Shown here piece after piece: positions 44,090-52,805 of a DNA stretch of 64,000 bases (the stretch's first letter is position 1; each line of letters starts with the position of its first letter). The DNA comes from Geodermatophilus sp. YIM 151500 (lineage in GTDB: Bacteria; Actinomycetota; Actinomycetes; Mycobacteriales; Geodermatophilaceae), in assembly GCF_025716945.1 (NCBI RefSeq), contig NZ_JAOVZT010000003.1, positions 335,898-399,897 on the forward strand, in the 5' to 3' direction. Both the position numbers and the translations under genes were made by a program. The notes beneath the pieces were generated by a model. It saw nothing but the letters and a program-made list of their open reading frames with translations, did no database searches and was not told where the DNA came from.

Positions 44090-44503
44090 GTGCCCGTCGG
44101 GCTGGTGGTCGTGTCGCACAGCCGCCCGCTCGCCGACGCCGCCGTCCACCTCGCCCGGGGCATGCTGCCCGGCCGCGAACTCGCCGTCGAGGTCGCCGCC
44201 GGTGACGTCGACGGCGGGCTGGGCACCGACGCCACGGCGATCGCCGACGCCATCACGGCGGCCGACAGCGGGGACGGCGTCGTCGTCCTCATGGACCTCG
44301 GCAGCGCGGTGCTGTCGGCGGAGACAGCGCTGGAGCTGCTCGACGACGCCGTCCGCGAGCGGGTGGTCCTCTCCCCCGCGCCGCTGGTGGAGGGGCTCGT
44401 CGGCGCCGCGGTCACCGCGGCCGCCGGCGCCGGGCGGGACCGGGTGGCGGCCGAGGCGCTGCGCGGCCTGGCGCCCAAGCAGGCCCACCTGACCGGCGGC
44501 TGA
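44090..44503 (+). CDS. dhaM: Phosphotransfer subunit DhaM (EIIA-mannose-type domain)
   Basis: This is a 137-residue protein of the EIIA-Man fold. The phosphorylated histidine is in VVVSHSRPLADA (H10). GDGVVVLMDLGSAVLSAE is the second family motif. It accepts phosphate from HPr and re-phosphorylates ADP on DhaL. Only the EIIA part is present, unlike the longer Escherichia coli DhaM, which also carries HPr- and EI-like parts. General EI and HPr from elsewhere in the genome are therefore required. Confidence 0.92.
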   Translation: MPVGLVVVSHSRPLADAAVHLARGMLPGRELAVEVAAGDVDGGLGTDATAIADAITAADSGDGVVVLMDLGSAVLSAETALELLDDAVRERVVLSPAPLVEGLVGAAVTAAAGAGRDRVAAEALRGLAPKQAHLTGG

Positions 44504-44541
44504 CCCGGTCGGCCGCGCGGGCCGGGGGTCGGCGGACCGGG
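44504..44541. terminator. Possible bidirectional terminator after dhaM
   Basis: CCCGGTC (44504-44510) and GACCGGG (44535-44541) can pair across a GC-rich 24-base loop in the 46-base gap between convergent genes. This is weaker than the pgi hairpin because the loop is long. Confidence 0.35.
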
Positions 44542-44549
44542 CGTCACGG

Positions 44550-46181
44550 TCAGTGGCCCCGGAAGGCCTCCTCCAGCCACCACGACGGCTCGTCGCGGGC
44601 CACCTTCGCGTCGACCAGCAGCGGCGCCGAGCGGGGACCGGCCAGCCACGTGGCCACCCCGTCGAGGTCGCGCCCGTCGCGGACGGTGACCGCCGCGAAG
44701 CCGTGGCCCCGGGCGATCGCGGCGAAGTCCGTCTCCGGGAAGCGCACGGTGTCGAGCGGGTGGCCGTCCGGGCCGAAGTGGTGCACCTCGGCGCCGTAAC
44801 CGGCGTCGTCGTAGACGACGACCACCATGGGCAGCCGCAGCCGGACGACGGTCTCCAGCTCCGAGGCGCCCATCAGCGCGCCGCCGTCGCCGAGGGCGGC
44901 CACCGGCAGCCGGTCGGGCCGGGCCAGCGCCGCGCCGATCGCCGTGGCCAGGCCCAGCCCCACCGACTGGAAGGCCTGGGTGAAGCAGAAGCCGTGCTCG
45001 TCGGGCACGTCGAGGAACATGCTCGGGTAGCCCATGAAGTTGCCCGAGTCGACGGCCACCACGCGCTCGGCGGGCAGCAGGTCGTCCAGCGCGGCGGTCA
45101 GACCACGCGGGTCGACCCGCCCCGCTCCCCCGGCGTCGGGGAACGGCTCGTCGCGCCACCGCCCCCGCGTGGCGAGCGCGGCGCGCACCTCCGGCGTCCG
45201 GTAGCCGGTCGCCGGCTCCCCGAAGGCCGCGGCCGCCGCCCGCGCCACCGCCCGCACGTCGCCCTCGACGCCGAGGGCGATCTCGCGCTGCGCGCCCAGC
45301 GCCGCCGGCTCGACGTCGACCTGGACGACGACGGCGTCGTCGGCGACCAGCCGCCCGTGCCGCATCGTCCACATGCCCAGCGCGCAGCCCCAGCCCACGA
45401 CCAGGTCGGCCGCGCCGATCAGCTCGGCGGCCAGCGGCGTGGCGAACCCGCCGGACACGTCCAGGTCCCACGGGCTGCCGCGGAACAACCCCTTGGCCAC
45501 CGCGGAGGTGGCCAGCAGCGCGCCGCAGCGGTCGGCCAGCTCCTCCAGCGCCGCGCGGCAGCCGGGCCCGCGGGAGCCGCGGCCCGCCACGAAGACCGGG
45601 CGGCGGGCCGCCCGGAGGGCCGCGACGAGGGCGCCCAGGTCGGCCGGGTCCGGCGCCGGCTCGCGCCGCGCCGCTGGGGGCGGCGGCTCGGCGGACGGCG
45701 CGTCGCGGCCCTGCACGTCCAGCGGCAGGTTCAGGACGACGACCCGCCGCTCGTCCCGCGCGGTGTCGACCGCCGCGGCGGCCCGGGCGACCGCGTCGTC
45801 CGCCGACGCGACCCGCAGCGGCACCGCCCCGACCGCGCGCGCCAGCGCCGCCTGGTCGACGAAGAAGTTCGACCGCGGCGAGGTCGCCTCCGCCGCCAGC
45901 ACCACCAGCGGCGTGCGGCTCTTGGCCGCCTCGGTGATCCCGGTCAGCGCGTTGGTGAACCCGCAGCCCTGGTGCACGCTCAACGCCGCGACGTCGCCGC
46001 TGGTGCGGGCGAACGCGTCGGCCATCGTGGCCGCGCCGCCCTCGTGACGGGCGGCGACGTAGCGGGCGCCCGCCGCGACCATCGCGTTGGTGACGTGGAA
46101 GTTGCCCGAGCCGACGACGCCGAAGACGGTGCCGACGCCGCGCCGGACGAGGGTCTCCCCGACCGCCCGCGCGGCGTTCAT
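44550..46181 (-). CDS. Thiamine-diphosphate-dependent enzyme (acetolactate synthase/decarboxylase family)
   Basis: This is a 543-residue three-domain ThDP enzyme. The N-terminal PYR domain has VFGVVGSGNFHVTN and the catalytic glutamate in RHEGGAATMADA. The centre binds a nucleotide or is degenerate. The C-terminal PP domain has GDGGALMGASELETVVR followed by YDDAGYG, where most members show an Asn pair. The ATG at 46181 overlaps the cyclase stop (ATGA), so it is coupled to that gene. Such a cyclase-ThDP pair could hydrolyse a cyclic amide or ester and then decarboxylate the resulting 2-oxo acid. An isatin/isatinate type route is one example, but the substrate is not readable. Confidence 0.83.
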   Translation of the reverse strand: MNAARAVGETLVRRGVGTVFGVVGSGNFHVTNAMVAAGARYVAARHEGGAATMADAFARTSGDVAALSVHQGCGFTNALTGITEAAKSRTPLVVLAAEATSPRSNFFVDQAALARAVGAVPLRVASADDAVARAAAAVDTARDERRVVVLNLPLDVQGRDAPSAEPPPPAARREPAPDPADLGALVAALRAARRPVFVAGRGSRGPGCRAALEELADRCGALLATSAVAKGLFRGSPWDLDVSGGFATPLAAELIGAADLVVGWGCALGMWTMRHGRLVADDAVVVQVDVEPAALGAQREIALGVEGDVRAVARAAAAAFGEPATGYRTPEVRAALATRGRWRDEPFPDAGGAGRVDPRGLTAALDDLLPAERVVAVDSGNFMGYPSMFLDVPDEHGFCFTQAFQSVGLGLATAIGAALARPDRLPVAALGDGGALMGASELETVVRLRLPMVVVVYDDAGYGAEVHHFGPDGHPLDTVRFPETDFAAIARGHGFAAVTVRDGRDLDGVATWLAGPRSAPLLVDAKVARDEPSWWLEEAFRGH

Positions 46182-46954
46182 CCGCGCTCGACGAGGGCGA
46201 GCACCCGCGACGGCGACCCGGAGCCGGACACGATCGGCAGCGGCGCCACGACCAGCAGCGCCCCGGTCGCCGGCAGCCGGGCCAGGTTCTGCAGCTGGGT
46301 CAGCCCGTACTTGCCGCTGCCCATGAGCGCCGCGTGGCACGGGAACGGCGGCTCGAAGGAGTGCGCGGCGCCGGCGTCGGTGCCGACCGTCTCCACGCCC
46401 AGCCCGATGACCGGCGACTCCTCGGCCAGCCACCGCGCGCACGACGGGGACACCCCCGGGGTGTGCGGGCCGGTGTCGTCGGCGTTGAGGAAGTCCTGCT
46501 GGGAGGACGAGCGGGCGTCCCAGCCGGTGCGGTAGAGCAGCCAGCCGCCGTCCGGCAGCGGGCCGTGCGCCGCCTGCCACTGCTCGACGTGCTCCACCTC
46601 GAGCAGGAAGTCGGGGTCCTCGGCGGTCTCGGCGGAGAAGTCCAGGACGGCGGCCGGGGCGACGAGCCGCCGCGCGGGCACCGAGGCGACGTCGTCGCCG
46701 TCCCGGCCGGTGACCCAGTGGTTCGGCGCGTCGAAGTGCGTGCCGGTGTGCTCGCCGGTCCGGAAGTTGTTCCAGTACCAGGCCGGGCCCCGGTCGTCGT
46801 AGCGGCTGAGCTCCTCCAGCTCGAACCGGGCCGTCTGCGCGAACGGCGGCGGCAGCTGGATGACCGGGGTCTCGGCCGACAGCGGGGCGGTGAGGTCGAC
46901 GACCTCCACGCCTCCGGTGGTCAGCGCCTCGGCGAGGTCGGAGAGCAGCGACAT
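46178..46954 (-). CDS. Cyclase-family amidohydrolase (kynurenine formamidase/isatin hydrolase-like)
   Basis: This is a 258-residue protein of the cyclase (PF04199-type) fold. The metal-binding motif HTGTHFDAPNHW lies near residue 75. WNNFRTGEH and LLYRTGWDARSS are further family features. It hydrolyses cyclic or N-acyl compounds with manganese or zinc. ATG 46954 follows AAGGGA. The stop overlaps the start of the ThDP enzyme, so one substrate chain is likely. It is divergent from an MFS carrier whose leaderless promoter lies in the 72-base gap, so that carrier may supply the substrate. Confidence 0.85.
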   Translation of the reverse strand: MSLLSDLAEALTTGGVEVVDLTAPLSAETPVIQLPPPFAQTARFELEELSRYDDRGPAWYWNNFRTGEHTGTHFDAPNHWVTGRDGDDVASVPARRLVAPAAVLDFSAETAEDPDFLLEVEHVEQWQAAHGPLPDGGWLLYRTGWDARSSSQQDFLNADDTGPHTPGVSPSCARWLAEESPVIGLGVETVGTDAGAAHSFEPPFPCHAALMGSGKYGLTQLQNLARLPATGALLVVAPLPIVSGSGSPSRVLALVERG

Positions 46955-47013
46955 CGGGGTCCCTTCGTGCGGAGCCTGAACCGGCCGCCAGCTAAGCACG
47001 GGCGGCACGCCGG

Positions 47014-47019
47014 TACGGT
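47014..47019 (+). promoter_or_regulatory. Leaderless-type -10 box (TACGGT) of the MFS gene
   Basis: TACGGT ends 7 bases before the GTG at 47027. No Shine-Dalgarno is present. This decides the start over longer in-frame readings that run antisense through the cyclase gene. Confidence 0.6.
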
Positions 47020-47026
47020 CGCCCGC

Positions 47027-48193
47027 GTGCGGGGGGCCCGGTCCGGACGCTGGCCTCCCATCCGGCTGCTGCAGCTGAACGCGTTCGTCAGCATCCTCGA
47101 CCGCTTCGCGATGCCTCCGATGCTCATCGCCATCGCGACCGACCTGGGGGTCCCGCTGGCGAGCGTCGTCCAGGCGGCGGGCGCGTACTTCCTGGCGTAC
47201 GGGCTCAGCCAGCCGGTCTGGGGGCTGGTGTGGAACGCGCTGGGGCGGGTGCGCACCATGCGGCTCGCGCTGCTGGTCGCCGGCGCCGCCGCGCTGGCCG
47301 CCGCGGCGGCCTGGAACCCGCTCGTCCTCGGCCTGGCCCGCGGCGTCGGCGGCGCCTTCTTCGGCGCCGCGTACCCGGCCGGGATCATCTACGTCGGCGA
47401 CACGGTGCCCCCGGCGCGCCGCCAACGGGAACTGACCCGCCTCATGGTGGGGGTCGCGTGCGGCACGGCGCTGGCCTCGGTGGGAGCCGGGGTGGTCGCG
47501 CAGCTGCTCAGCTGGCGGCTGGTCTTCGTGGTCACCGGCCTCGCCGCGCTGGCGCTGGCCGTTCCGCTGCGGTCGCTGCCCGAACCACCGACGACCCGGA
47601 CCGGTGGGCACCCGGTCGTCCCGCTGCTGGCCGTCGCCCGTTCCCGGGCGGCCGTGTTCCTGCTGGGACTGGCCTTCGTCGAGGGCGGGGTGCTGGTCGG
47701 CGTTCTCACGCTGCTGCCGTCCGCGGTCGAGGCGGCCGGGGCCCCGCCCGCCCTCGCCGGCGGCGTCACGGCCCTGTACGGCGTCTTCGTCCTCGTCTTC
47801 GCGGGTCCGGCCGGGAGGCTATCGCGGCACGTGCACCCCTCGCGGCTCATCGCCGTCGGCGCGACGGCGGCCGTCGCCGCCTGCCTGCTGTTCTCCCTGT
47901 CGCGGACCGCGGCCGCGGCGGTCGCCGTGACGCTGCTGCTGGGCCTCGCGTGGACCTTCATGCACTCGTCGCTGCAGGCGTGGGCCACCGAGGTGCTGCC
48001 GGCCGCCCGGGCCACCGTGGTCTCGCTGTTCGCCGGGGCGCTCTTCTGCGGCAGCGCGCTCGCCGCGGTGGCCGTCGCCGACCTGGCCGACGCCGGGCGC
48101 TTCGGGACGATCTTCGCGAGCGCCACCCTGGTGGCCGTCCCGCTCGGGGTCGTCGCCGTGTGGGGGCGGGCCCGGTGGCAGCGCGCCGCCTGA
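47027..48193 (+). CDS. MFS transporter
   Basis: This 388-residue, 12-segment carrier of the major facilitator superfamily begins with LLQLNAFVSILDRFAMPPML in segment 1. The loop has WNALGRVRTMR, and VARSRAAVFLLGLAFVEGG opens the second half. The closest style is drug or small-acid efflux carriers of actinobacteria. The GTG start is set by a TACGGT box 7 bases upstream. Being divergent from the cyclase-ThDP pair, it may transport their substrate or product. No substrate can be assigned from the sequence. Confidence 0.85.
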   Translation: MRGARSGRWPPIRLLQLNAFVSILDRFAMPPMLIAIATDLGVPLASVVQAAGAYFLAYGLSQPVWGLVWNALGRVRTMRLALLVAGAAALAAAAAWNPLVLGLARGVGGAFFGAAYPAGIIYVGDTVPPARRQRELTRLMVGVACGTALASVGAGVVAQLLSWRLVFVVTGLAALALAVPLRSLPEPPTTRTGGHPVVPLLAVARSRAAVFLLGLAFVEGGVLVGVLTLLPSAVEAAGAPPALAGGVTALYGVFVLVFAGPAGRLSRHVHPSRLIAVGATAAVAACLLFSLSRTAAAAVAVTLLLGLAWTFMHSSLQAWATEVLPAARATVVSLFAGALFCGSALAAVAVADLADAGRFGTIFASATLVAVPLGVVAVWGRARWQRAA

Positions 48194-48244
48194 TGGGCGG
48201 GGTGGGCCGCTGATCCCGCGGCGCCGACCTGCGACGATGCCGCC

Positions 48245-49777
48245 GTGCTGTTCGCCGAGGTCGTCGCCGCGTCGGCCGCCGTCGCGGCCACGCGCTCACG
48301 CACGCAGAAGGCACGGGCGATCGCAGACCTGCTGCGGGGGGCGGACGGCGACGAGGTGCGTCAGGTCACCGCGTGGCTGGCCGGAGAACCGCTGCAGGGC
48401 CGGCTCGGCGTCGGCTGGCGGACCCTGGCCGGTGCGGCACCCGACCCGGCGCCGGCGGCGTCGCTGACCGTCGCCGGCGTCGACGCGGCGCTCGACGAGC
48501 TGACCACCATCGACGGCGCCGGTTCCGCGGCCCGCCGGGACGCCGTCCTGCGGGGGCTGCTCGGCGCGGCGACGGACGACGAGCAGCGCTTCGTCGTCCG
48601 GCTGCTCACCGGTGAGCTCCGCCAGGGCGCGCTGGAGGGCGTCGTGCTCGACGCCGTCGCCACCGCCGCCGGCGTCGCGGCGGAGGGTGTCCGGCGGGCG
48701 TTCATGCTGTCGGGCAGCCTGCCGGAGACGGCGGCCACGGCCCTCACCGCGGGCACGGCGGGCCTGGCCGCGGTGCACCTGGCGGTCGGCCGTCCGGTGC
48801 GGCCGATGCTGGCCAGCCCGGGCTCCTCGCTGGACGCCGCGCTCGCCGACCTGGGCGCCGACGTGACGGTCGAGTTCAAGCTGGACGGCGCCCGGATCCA
48901 GGTGCACCGCGACGGCGACGACGTCCGGGTGTGGACCCGCAGCCTGCGGGAGGTCACCGGCGGCGTGCCGGAGGTCGTGGCGCGCATCCGGGCGCTGCCC
49001 TGCCGCACCGCCGTCCTCGACGGCGAGACGCTCGCCCTCGACCCCGACGGCCGGCCGCGCTCGTTCCAGGACACGATGAGCCGCTTCGGCAGCGACACCC
49101 CCGACCCCGGCGTGCTGCTCAGCCCGTTCTTGTTCGACGTGCTGCACCTCGACGGACGCGACCTGGTCGACGAACCGCTGCGGGTGCGCCTCGACGCGCT
49201 GGCCGGCCTGCTGGCCGACGACGCGCACGCCGCGCTGCGCATGCCCGGGGTCCGCTCCCCCGCCGCCGACCAGGCGGCCGGCGTGCTCGACGACGCGCTC
49301 GCCGCCGGGCACGAGGGCGTCGTCGTCAAGGCCCTCGACGCGCCCTACGCGGCCGGCCGCCGGGGCCGGGCGTGGCAGAAGGTCAAGCCGGTGCACACGC
49401 TCGACCTCGTCGTCCTCGGCGCGGAGTGGGGCTACGGCCGCCGCACCGGGAAGCTGTCGAACATCCACCTCGGCGCCCGCGACCCCGACGGCGGCGAGCC
49501 GATCATGGTCGGCAAGACGTTCAAGGGGATGACCGATGAGCTGCTCGACTGGCAGACCCGCACCTTCCCCGGGCACGCCCGCGAGACGGCGGGCTGGGGC
49601 GTGCTGCTGCGCCCTGAGCTGGTCGTCGAGGTCGCCCTGGACGGCGCCCAGCGCAGCCCCCGCTACCCCGGCGGCGTCGCCCTCCGCTTCGCCCGCGTCG
49701 TCCGTTACCGCCCGGACAAGACCCCGGCCGAGGCCGACACCATCGACGCCGTCCGCGCCCTGCTCCCCGGCGGCTGA
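48245..49777 (+). CDS. ligB: ATP-dependent DNA ligase, LigB type
   Basis: This is a 510-residue ligase. Residues 1-185 are the N-terminal DNA-binding domain. Residues 186-400 are the adenylation domain with nucleotide lysine K212 in VEFKLDGARIQ, motif III FLFDVLHLDG, motif IV EGVVVKAL and motif V WQKVKPVHT. The C-terminal OB fold follows (VGKTFKGMTDELL, ALRFARVVRYRPDK). Size and layout match mycobacterial LigB, an extra ligase beside the essential NAD-dependent LigA, with a likely repair role. The GTG start has GACGAT 6 bases upstream, a weak leaderless-type box. Confidence 0.95.
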   Translation: MLFAEVVAASAAVAATRSRTQKARAIADLLRGADGDEVRQVTAWLAGEPLQGRLGVGWRTLAGAAPDPAPAASLTVAGVDAALDELTTIDGAGSAARRDAVLRGLLGAATDDEQRFVVRLLTGELRQGALEGVVLDAVATAAGVAAEGVRRAFMLSGSLPETAATALTAGTAGLAAVHLAVGRPVRPMLASPGSSLDAALADLGADVTVEFKLDGARIQVHRDGDDVRVWTRSLREVTGGVPEVVARIRALPCRTAVLDGETLALDPDGRPRSFQDTMSRFGSDTPDPGVLLSPFLFDVLHLDGRDLVDEPLRVRLDALAGLLADDAHAALRMPGVRSPAADQAAGVLDDALAAGHEGVVVKALDAPYAAGRRGRAWQKVKPVHTLDLVVLGAEWGYGRRTGKLSNIHLGARDPDGGEPIMVGKTFKGMTDELLDWQTRTFPGHARETAGWGVLLRPELVVEVALDGAQRSPRYPGGVALRFARVVRYRPDKTPAEADTIDAVRALLPGG

Positions 49778-49789
49778 CCCCGGCGGTCG

Positions 49790-50431
49790 TCACGAGCCGC
49801 GGAAGGCGGCGACCACGTCGTCGGCGGAGCAGCGGTAGGTCAGCAGGCTGTGGTCCAGGCTCGCCAGCGACCGGCGTGCGGCCTCCTCGTCGACCACGCC
49901 GCACGCGTCGTCGACGACGACCGGCAGGAACCCCAGGTCGGCCGCGTGCCGGGCCGTCGGCTCGATGCCGATCTCCAGCACGGCGCCGACCAGGACGAGC
50001 GTCGTCACCCCGCGGTCGCGCAGGACCGCCTCGACCGGGGTGCCGACGAGCGCCGACATGCCGAGCTTGTCGAACACCGGCTCGCCGGCGACCGGGGCCA
50101 GCTCGTCGACGATGCGGGTGTGCACGGCGTCCGGCGGGAACGCCACCCGGACCTGGTCGGCGCGGTCGGTGCGCTGCCAGGCCATGGCCGTGCGCAGCGC
50201 GGCCACGCCCAGGTGGGTCGGCGGCAGCGACACGTGGCGGACGTACAGCACCGGCACGGTGGCCGCGCGGGCGGCCGCCAGCACCGCCGCCGTCCGCTCG
50301 ACCAGCCGGTCGAGTTCGTGCACGTGGGCGAGGATGCCCACCTGCGCGTCGTAGACCAGCACCGCGCTCGCGGTGGGACGGCACATCTCCGCGACCGTCT
50401 CGGGGACCGCCATGCCGAAGGCCTGCTGCAT
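49790..50431 (-). CDS. Isochorismatase-fold hydrolase with Cys-to-Gly active site
   Basis: This is a 213-residue protein of the isochorismatase-like superfamily. D28 (LVYDAQVGI) and K122 (FDKLGMSAL) are conserved. The usual catalytic cysteine is replaced by glycine: LEIGIEPTARHA (G155) stands where cysteine hydrolases have VCVESTAR. EntB and PhzD isochorismatases also lack this cysteine, so vinyl-ether hydrolysis or another cysteine-free reaction is more likely than amide hydrolysis. I start it at ATG 50431; ATG 50413 is also possible. No siderophore or phenazine genes are near, so the substrate is open. Confidence 0.82.
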   Translation of the reverse strand: MQQAFGMAVPETVAEMCRPTASAVLVYDAQVGILAHVHELDRLVERTAAVLAAARAATVPVLYVRHVSLPPTHLGVAALRTAMAWQRTDRADQVRVAFPPDAVHTRIVDELAPVAGEPVFDKLGMSALVGTPVEAVLRDRGVTTLVLVGAVLEIGIEPTARHAADLGFLPVVVDDACGVVDEEAARRSLASLDHSLLTYRCSADDVVAAFRGS

Positions 50432-50519
50432 GCCGGGAGCCTGCCAGCCCGACCGCCGCACGACTACGCGGACGGCGGGGCCGGTGCAGGTACCGGCGGT
50501 CCCCCTACCGCGGCGGTGG

Positions 50520-51467
50520 TCAGCCCCCCGGGCGCCCGGGCGGCGGGCCGCCGCCGGGGCGGCCGCCCGCTGTCCCGCCCCCCGTCGGGGTGGTCGTCGT
50601 GTCGACACCCACGGCGAGGGAGACGGTGTAGCCACCGGTGACGTCGCCGGTCACGGTGGCGAGCTGGCCGGCGCCGCCGTCGTCGCCGAACACGTTGTCG
50701 CCGGCCAGGCTCACCCGGCCGAGGTTGGTCACCGACGACTCGTAGCCGCTGGCCGCGTAGACCGCGTCGCACATGTCCTGGGGAAAGGCGACCTGCGAGG
50801 TCGCGATGGCGTTGGCCGCGTCGGTGATGCTGCCCTCGTCGGGATAGACCTCGAAGTGGACGTGCGGCCACCGCCCGTCGTAGCAGCCCGGCACGATGCT
50901 GGTGAAGCGCACCCGGCCGTCGGCGTCGGCGATCTGCACGCCGCGCAGGTAGTTCTGGTCGGTGAGGCCGTCGGAGTACATCGAGTAGCCGCCGTCGCGG
51001 TCGCAGTGCCACACGTACACGGCCACGCCGGCGAACGGGACCCCGCCGTTCGCGAGGTCGGCGACGGTCAGCTCCAGGGTCATCGGCACGCCCTCCGCGG
51101 TTCCGCTCGACCCGCCGAAGCCGGAGCGGATGTCGCTGCGGACGATGCCGCTCTGCTCGAGGGCGTCGGGGCCGTTGGACCCGTCACCCGGGTACGGACC
51201 CGCGGTCTCGTCCGGGATCTCGCCGGACGCCGCGGCCGCCGTCGTCCCGGACGCCGACGAGGAACCGGTGCCCGACGAGCCGGTGGTGCTGCTCCCGCAG
51301 GCGGCGAGCCCGACCGTCGCGGCGCCCAGGCCGAGGACCTGCAGCACGCGGCGGCGGCTGACCAGGGTGCCGACGTCGAAGGCCAGACCCTGGTCGACCA
51401 CCTCCTCGGCGGGCCGCGGAAGGAGCCGGCCCTCGTAGGAGAGCCGGCCGGGCCGGTGGTGCGTCAT
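50520..51467 (-). CDS. Exported intradiol ring-cleavage dioxygenase, Tat-type lipoprotein
   Basis: This is a 315-residue protein. A twin-arginine signal SRRRVLQVLG (37-46) runs into a lipobox LAAC (54-57), so it is probably folded in the cytosol, exported and lipid-anchored. Residues 80-290 match intradiol dioxygenases, with likely ferric-iron ligands in GYSMYSDG, NYLRGVQ and RWPHVHFEV. The last 25 residues are a Gly/Pro repeat tail. Family members open catechol-type rings. Surface-anchored ones may act on lignin-like or plant phenolics. ATG 51467 follows GGAGG. The unusual 36-residue stretch before the Tat motif is family-typical for a longer n-region, but a later start is possible. Confidence 0.85.
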   Translation of the reverse strand: MTHHRPGRLSYEGRLLPRPAEEVVDQGLAFDVGTLVSRRRVLQVLGLGAATVGLAACGSSTTGSSGTGSSSASGTTAAAASGEIPDETAGPYPGDGSNGPDALEQSGIVRSDIRSGFGGSSGTAEGVPMTLELTVADLANGGVPFAGVAVYVWHCDRDGGYSMYSDGLTDQNYLRGVQIADADGRVRFTSIVPGCYDGRWPHVHFEVYPDEGSITDAANAIATSQVAFPQDMCDAVYAASGYESSVTNLGRVSLAGDNVFGDDGGAGQLATVTGDVTGGYTVSLAVGVDTTTTPTGGGTAGGRPGGGPPPGRPGG

Positions 51468-51564
51468 GGGTCCTCCGTCGCGTCGTGGGGTGCACGACCG
51501 AGGGTGGCCTGCGATGCGGGGCGCCGGCTGGGACCGCCCTGTGCGTCCGCTGTGGGCCCGCGGA

Positions 51565-52593
51565 TCAGGCGCCGGCGACCTTCGGCGCCACCTCCGTGCC
51601 GAGCAGCTCGATGCCGCGCAGCAGGTCGGCGTGCGCCAGCCGCGGGTTGGTCATCTGCAGCGCGACCCGGTCGACACCTCCCAGCTGCTCGGAGACCCGG
51701 ACCAGCTTGGCCGCCACGGTCTCCGGGTCACCCATGAAGAACGCGCCGTCCGGACCGCTGGTCGCGTCGAACTGGGCCCGCGTCGGCGGCGCGAAGCCCC
51801 GCTCGCGCGAGATCTTGGCGAACATCTCGTGCCAGCCCGGGTAGATGGTGTCGGCCGCGGCCTGCGTGCTCTCCGCGACGAAGCCGAAGACGTGCAGCCC
51901 GACCTGCAGCCTGTCGGGCGCGTGCCCGGCCTGCGCCCCCGCCCGCCGGTACAGCTCGACCAGTGGCGCGAACCGCCGCGGCTCGCCGCCGATGATCGCC
52001 ACCATCAGCGGCAGCCCGAGCAGCCCGGCGCGGACGAACGACTCCGGGGTGCCGCCGACGCCGACCCAGACCGGCAGCGGGTCCTGCAGCGGCCGCGGGT
52101 ACACCCCCTGCCCGGTGAGCGGCGGCCGGTGGCGGCCCGACCAGGTGACGTGCGGCGTCTCCCGGATGCGCAGCAGCAGGTCGAGCTTCTCGGCGAACAG
52201 CGCGTCGTAGTCCTCCAGGTCGAGGCCGAACAGCGGGAAGGCCTCGATGAACGAGCCGCGCCCGACGACCAGGTCGATGCGCCCCTTCGCGATCAGGTCG
52301 AGCGTCGCGATCTGCTGGAAGACCCGGACCGGGTCGGCGGCGCTGAGCACCGTCACCGCGCTGCCGAGCCGGATCCGGGAGCTGCGGGCGGCCGCGGCGC
52401 CGAGGATCACCGGCGGCGCGGAGTCGTAGTACTCCTCGCGGTGGTGCTCGCCGATGCCGAACGAGTACAACCCGACCTGGTCGGCGAGGGCTATCTCGTC
52501 GAGCAGGTGCGCCATCCGTTCCTCGGGCCCGACGACGCGCCCGGTCGACGGGTCGGTCACCGCCGCGACGAAGCTGTCGACGCCGAGATGCAT
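51565..52593 (-). CDS. LLM-class flavin-dependent oxidoreductase
   Basis: This is a 342-residue TIM-barrel protein of the luciferase-like monooxygenase family (F420 or FMN). Motifs are DSFVAAVTDPSTGRVVG near the start, FGIGEHHREEYYDSAP, GRIDLVVGRGSF and PVWVGVGGTPESFVRA. Such enzymes oxidise small organics or reduce with F420. ATG 52593 follows GGAGGA. A longer in-frame reading begins at 52707 but has no ribosome site. It lies 97 bases ahead of the exported dioxygenase on the same strand, which may be coincidental. The substrate is unknown. Confidence 0.88.
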   Translation of the reverse strand: MHLGVDSFVAAVTDPSTGRVVGPEERMAHLLDEIALADQVGLYSFGIGEHHREEYYDSAPPVILGAAAARSSRIRLGSAVTVLSAADPVRVFQQIATLDLIAKGRIDLVVGRGSFIEAFPLFGLDLEDYDALFAEKLDLLLRIRETPHVTWSGRHRPPLTGQGVYPRPLQDPLPVWVGVGGTPESFVRAGLLGLPLMVAIIGGEPRRFAPLVELYRRAGAQAGHAPDRLQVGLHVFGFVAESTQAAADTIYPGWHEMFAKISRERGFAPPTRAQFDATSGPDGAFFMGDPETVAAKLVRVSEQLGGVDRVALQMTNPRLAHADLLRGIELLGTEVAPKVAGA

Positions 52594-52805
52594 GGGATCG
52601 TCCTCCAGGGTGATCGGTGCGGCGTCACCGACGGACGCCGGATCTCGTCGCGTGCTCAACCAGCGGAGGGCCGTTCGCATGCCGGCCTTCCGCAGATGTG
52701 ACGCCACTGTTGGGGATAACGGTTTGGTCGGGCCGGGCCACCTGGGTCCGGATCCCGGTGCCGTCCGGCCGTCTGACCCGACCGCCGGGCGGGTAGCGCG
52801 GGGAC

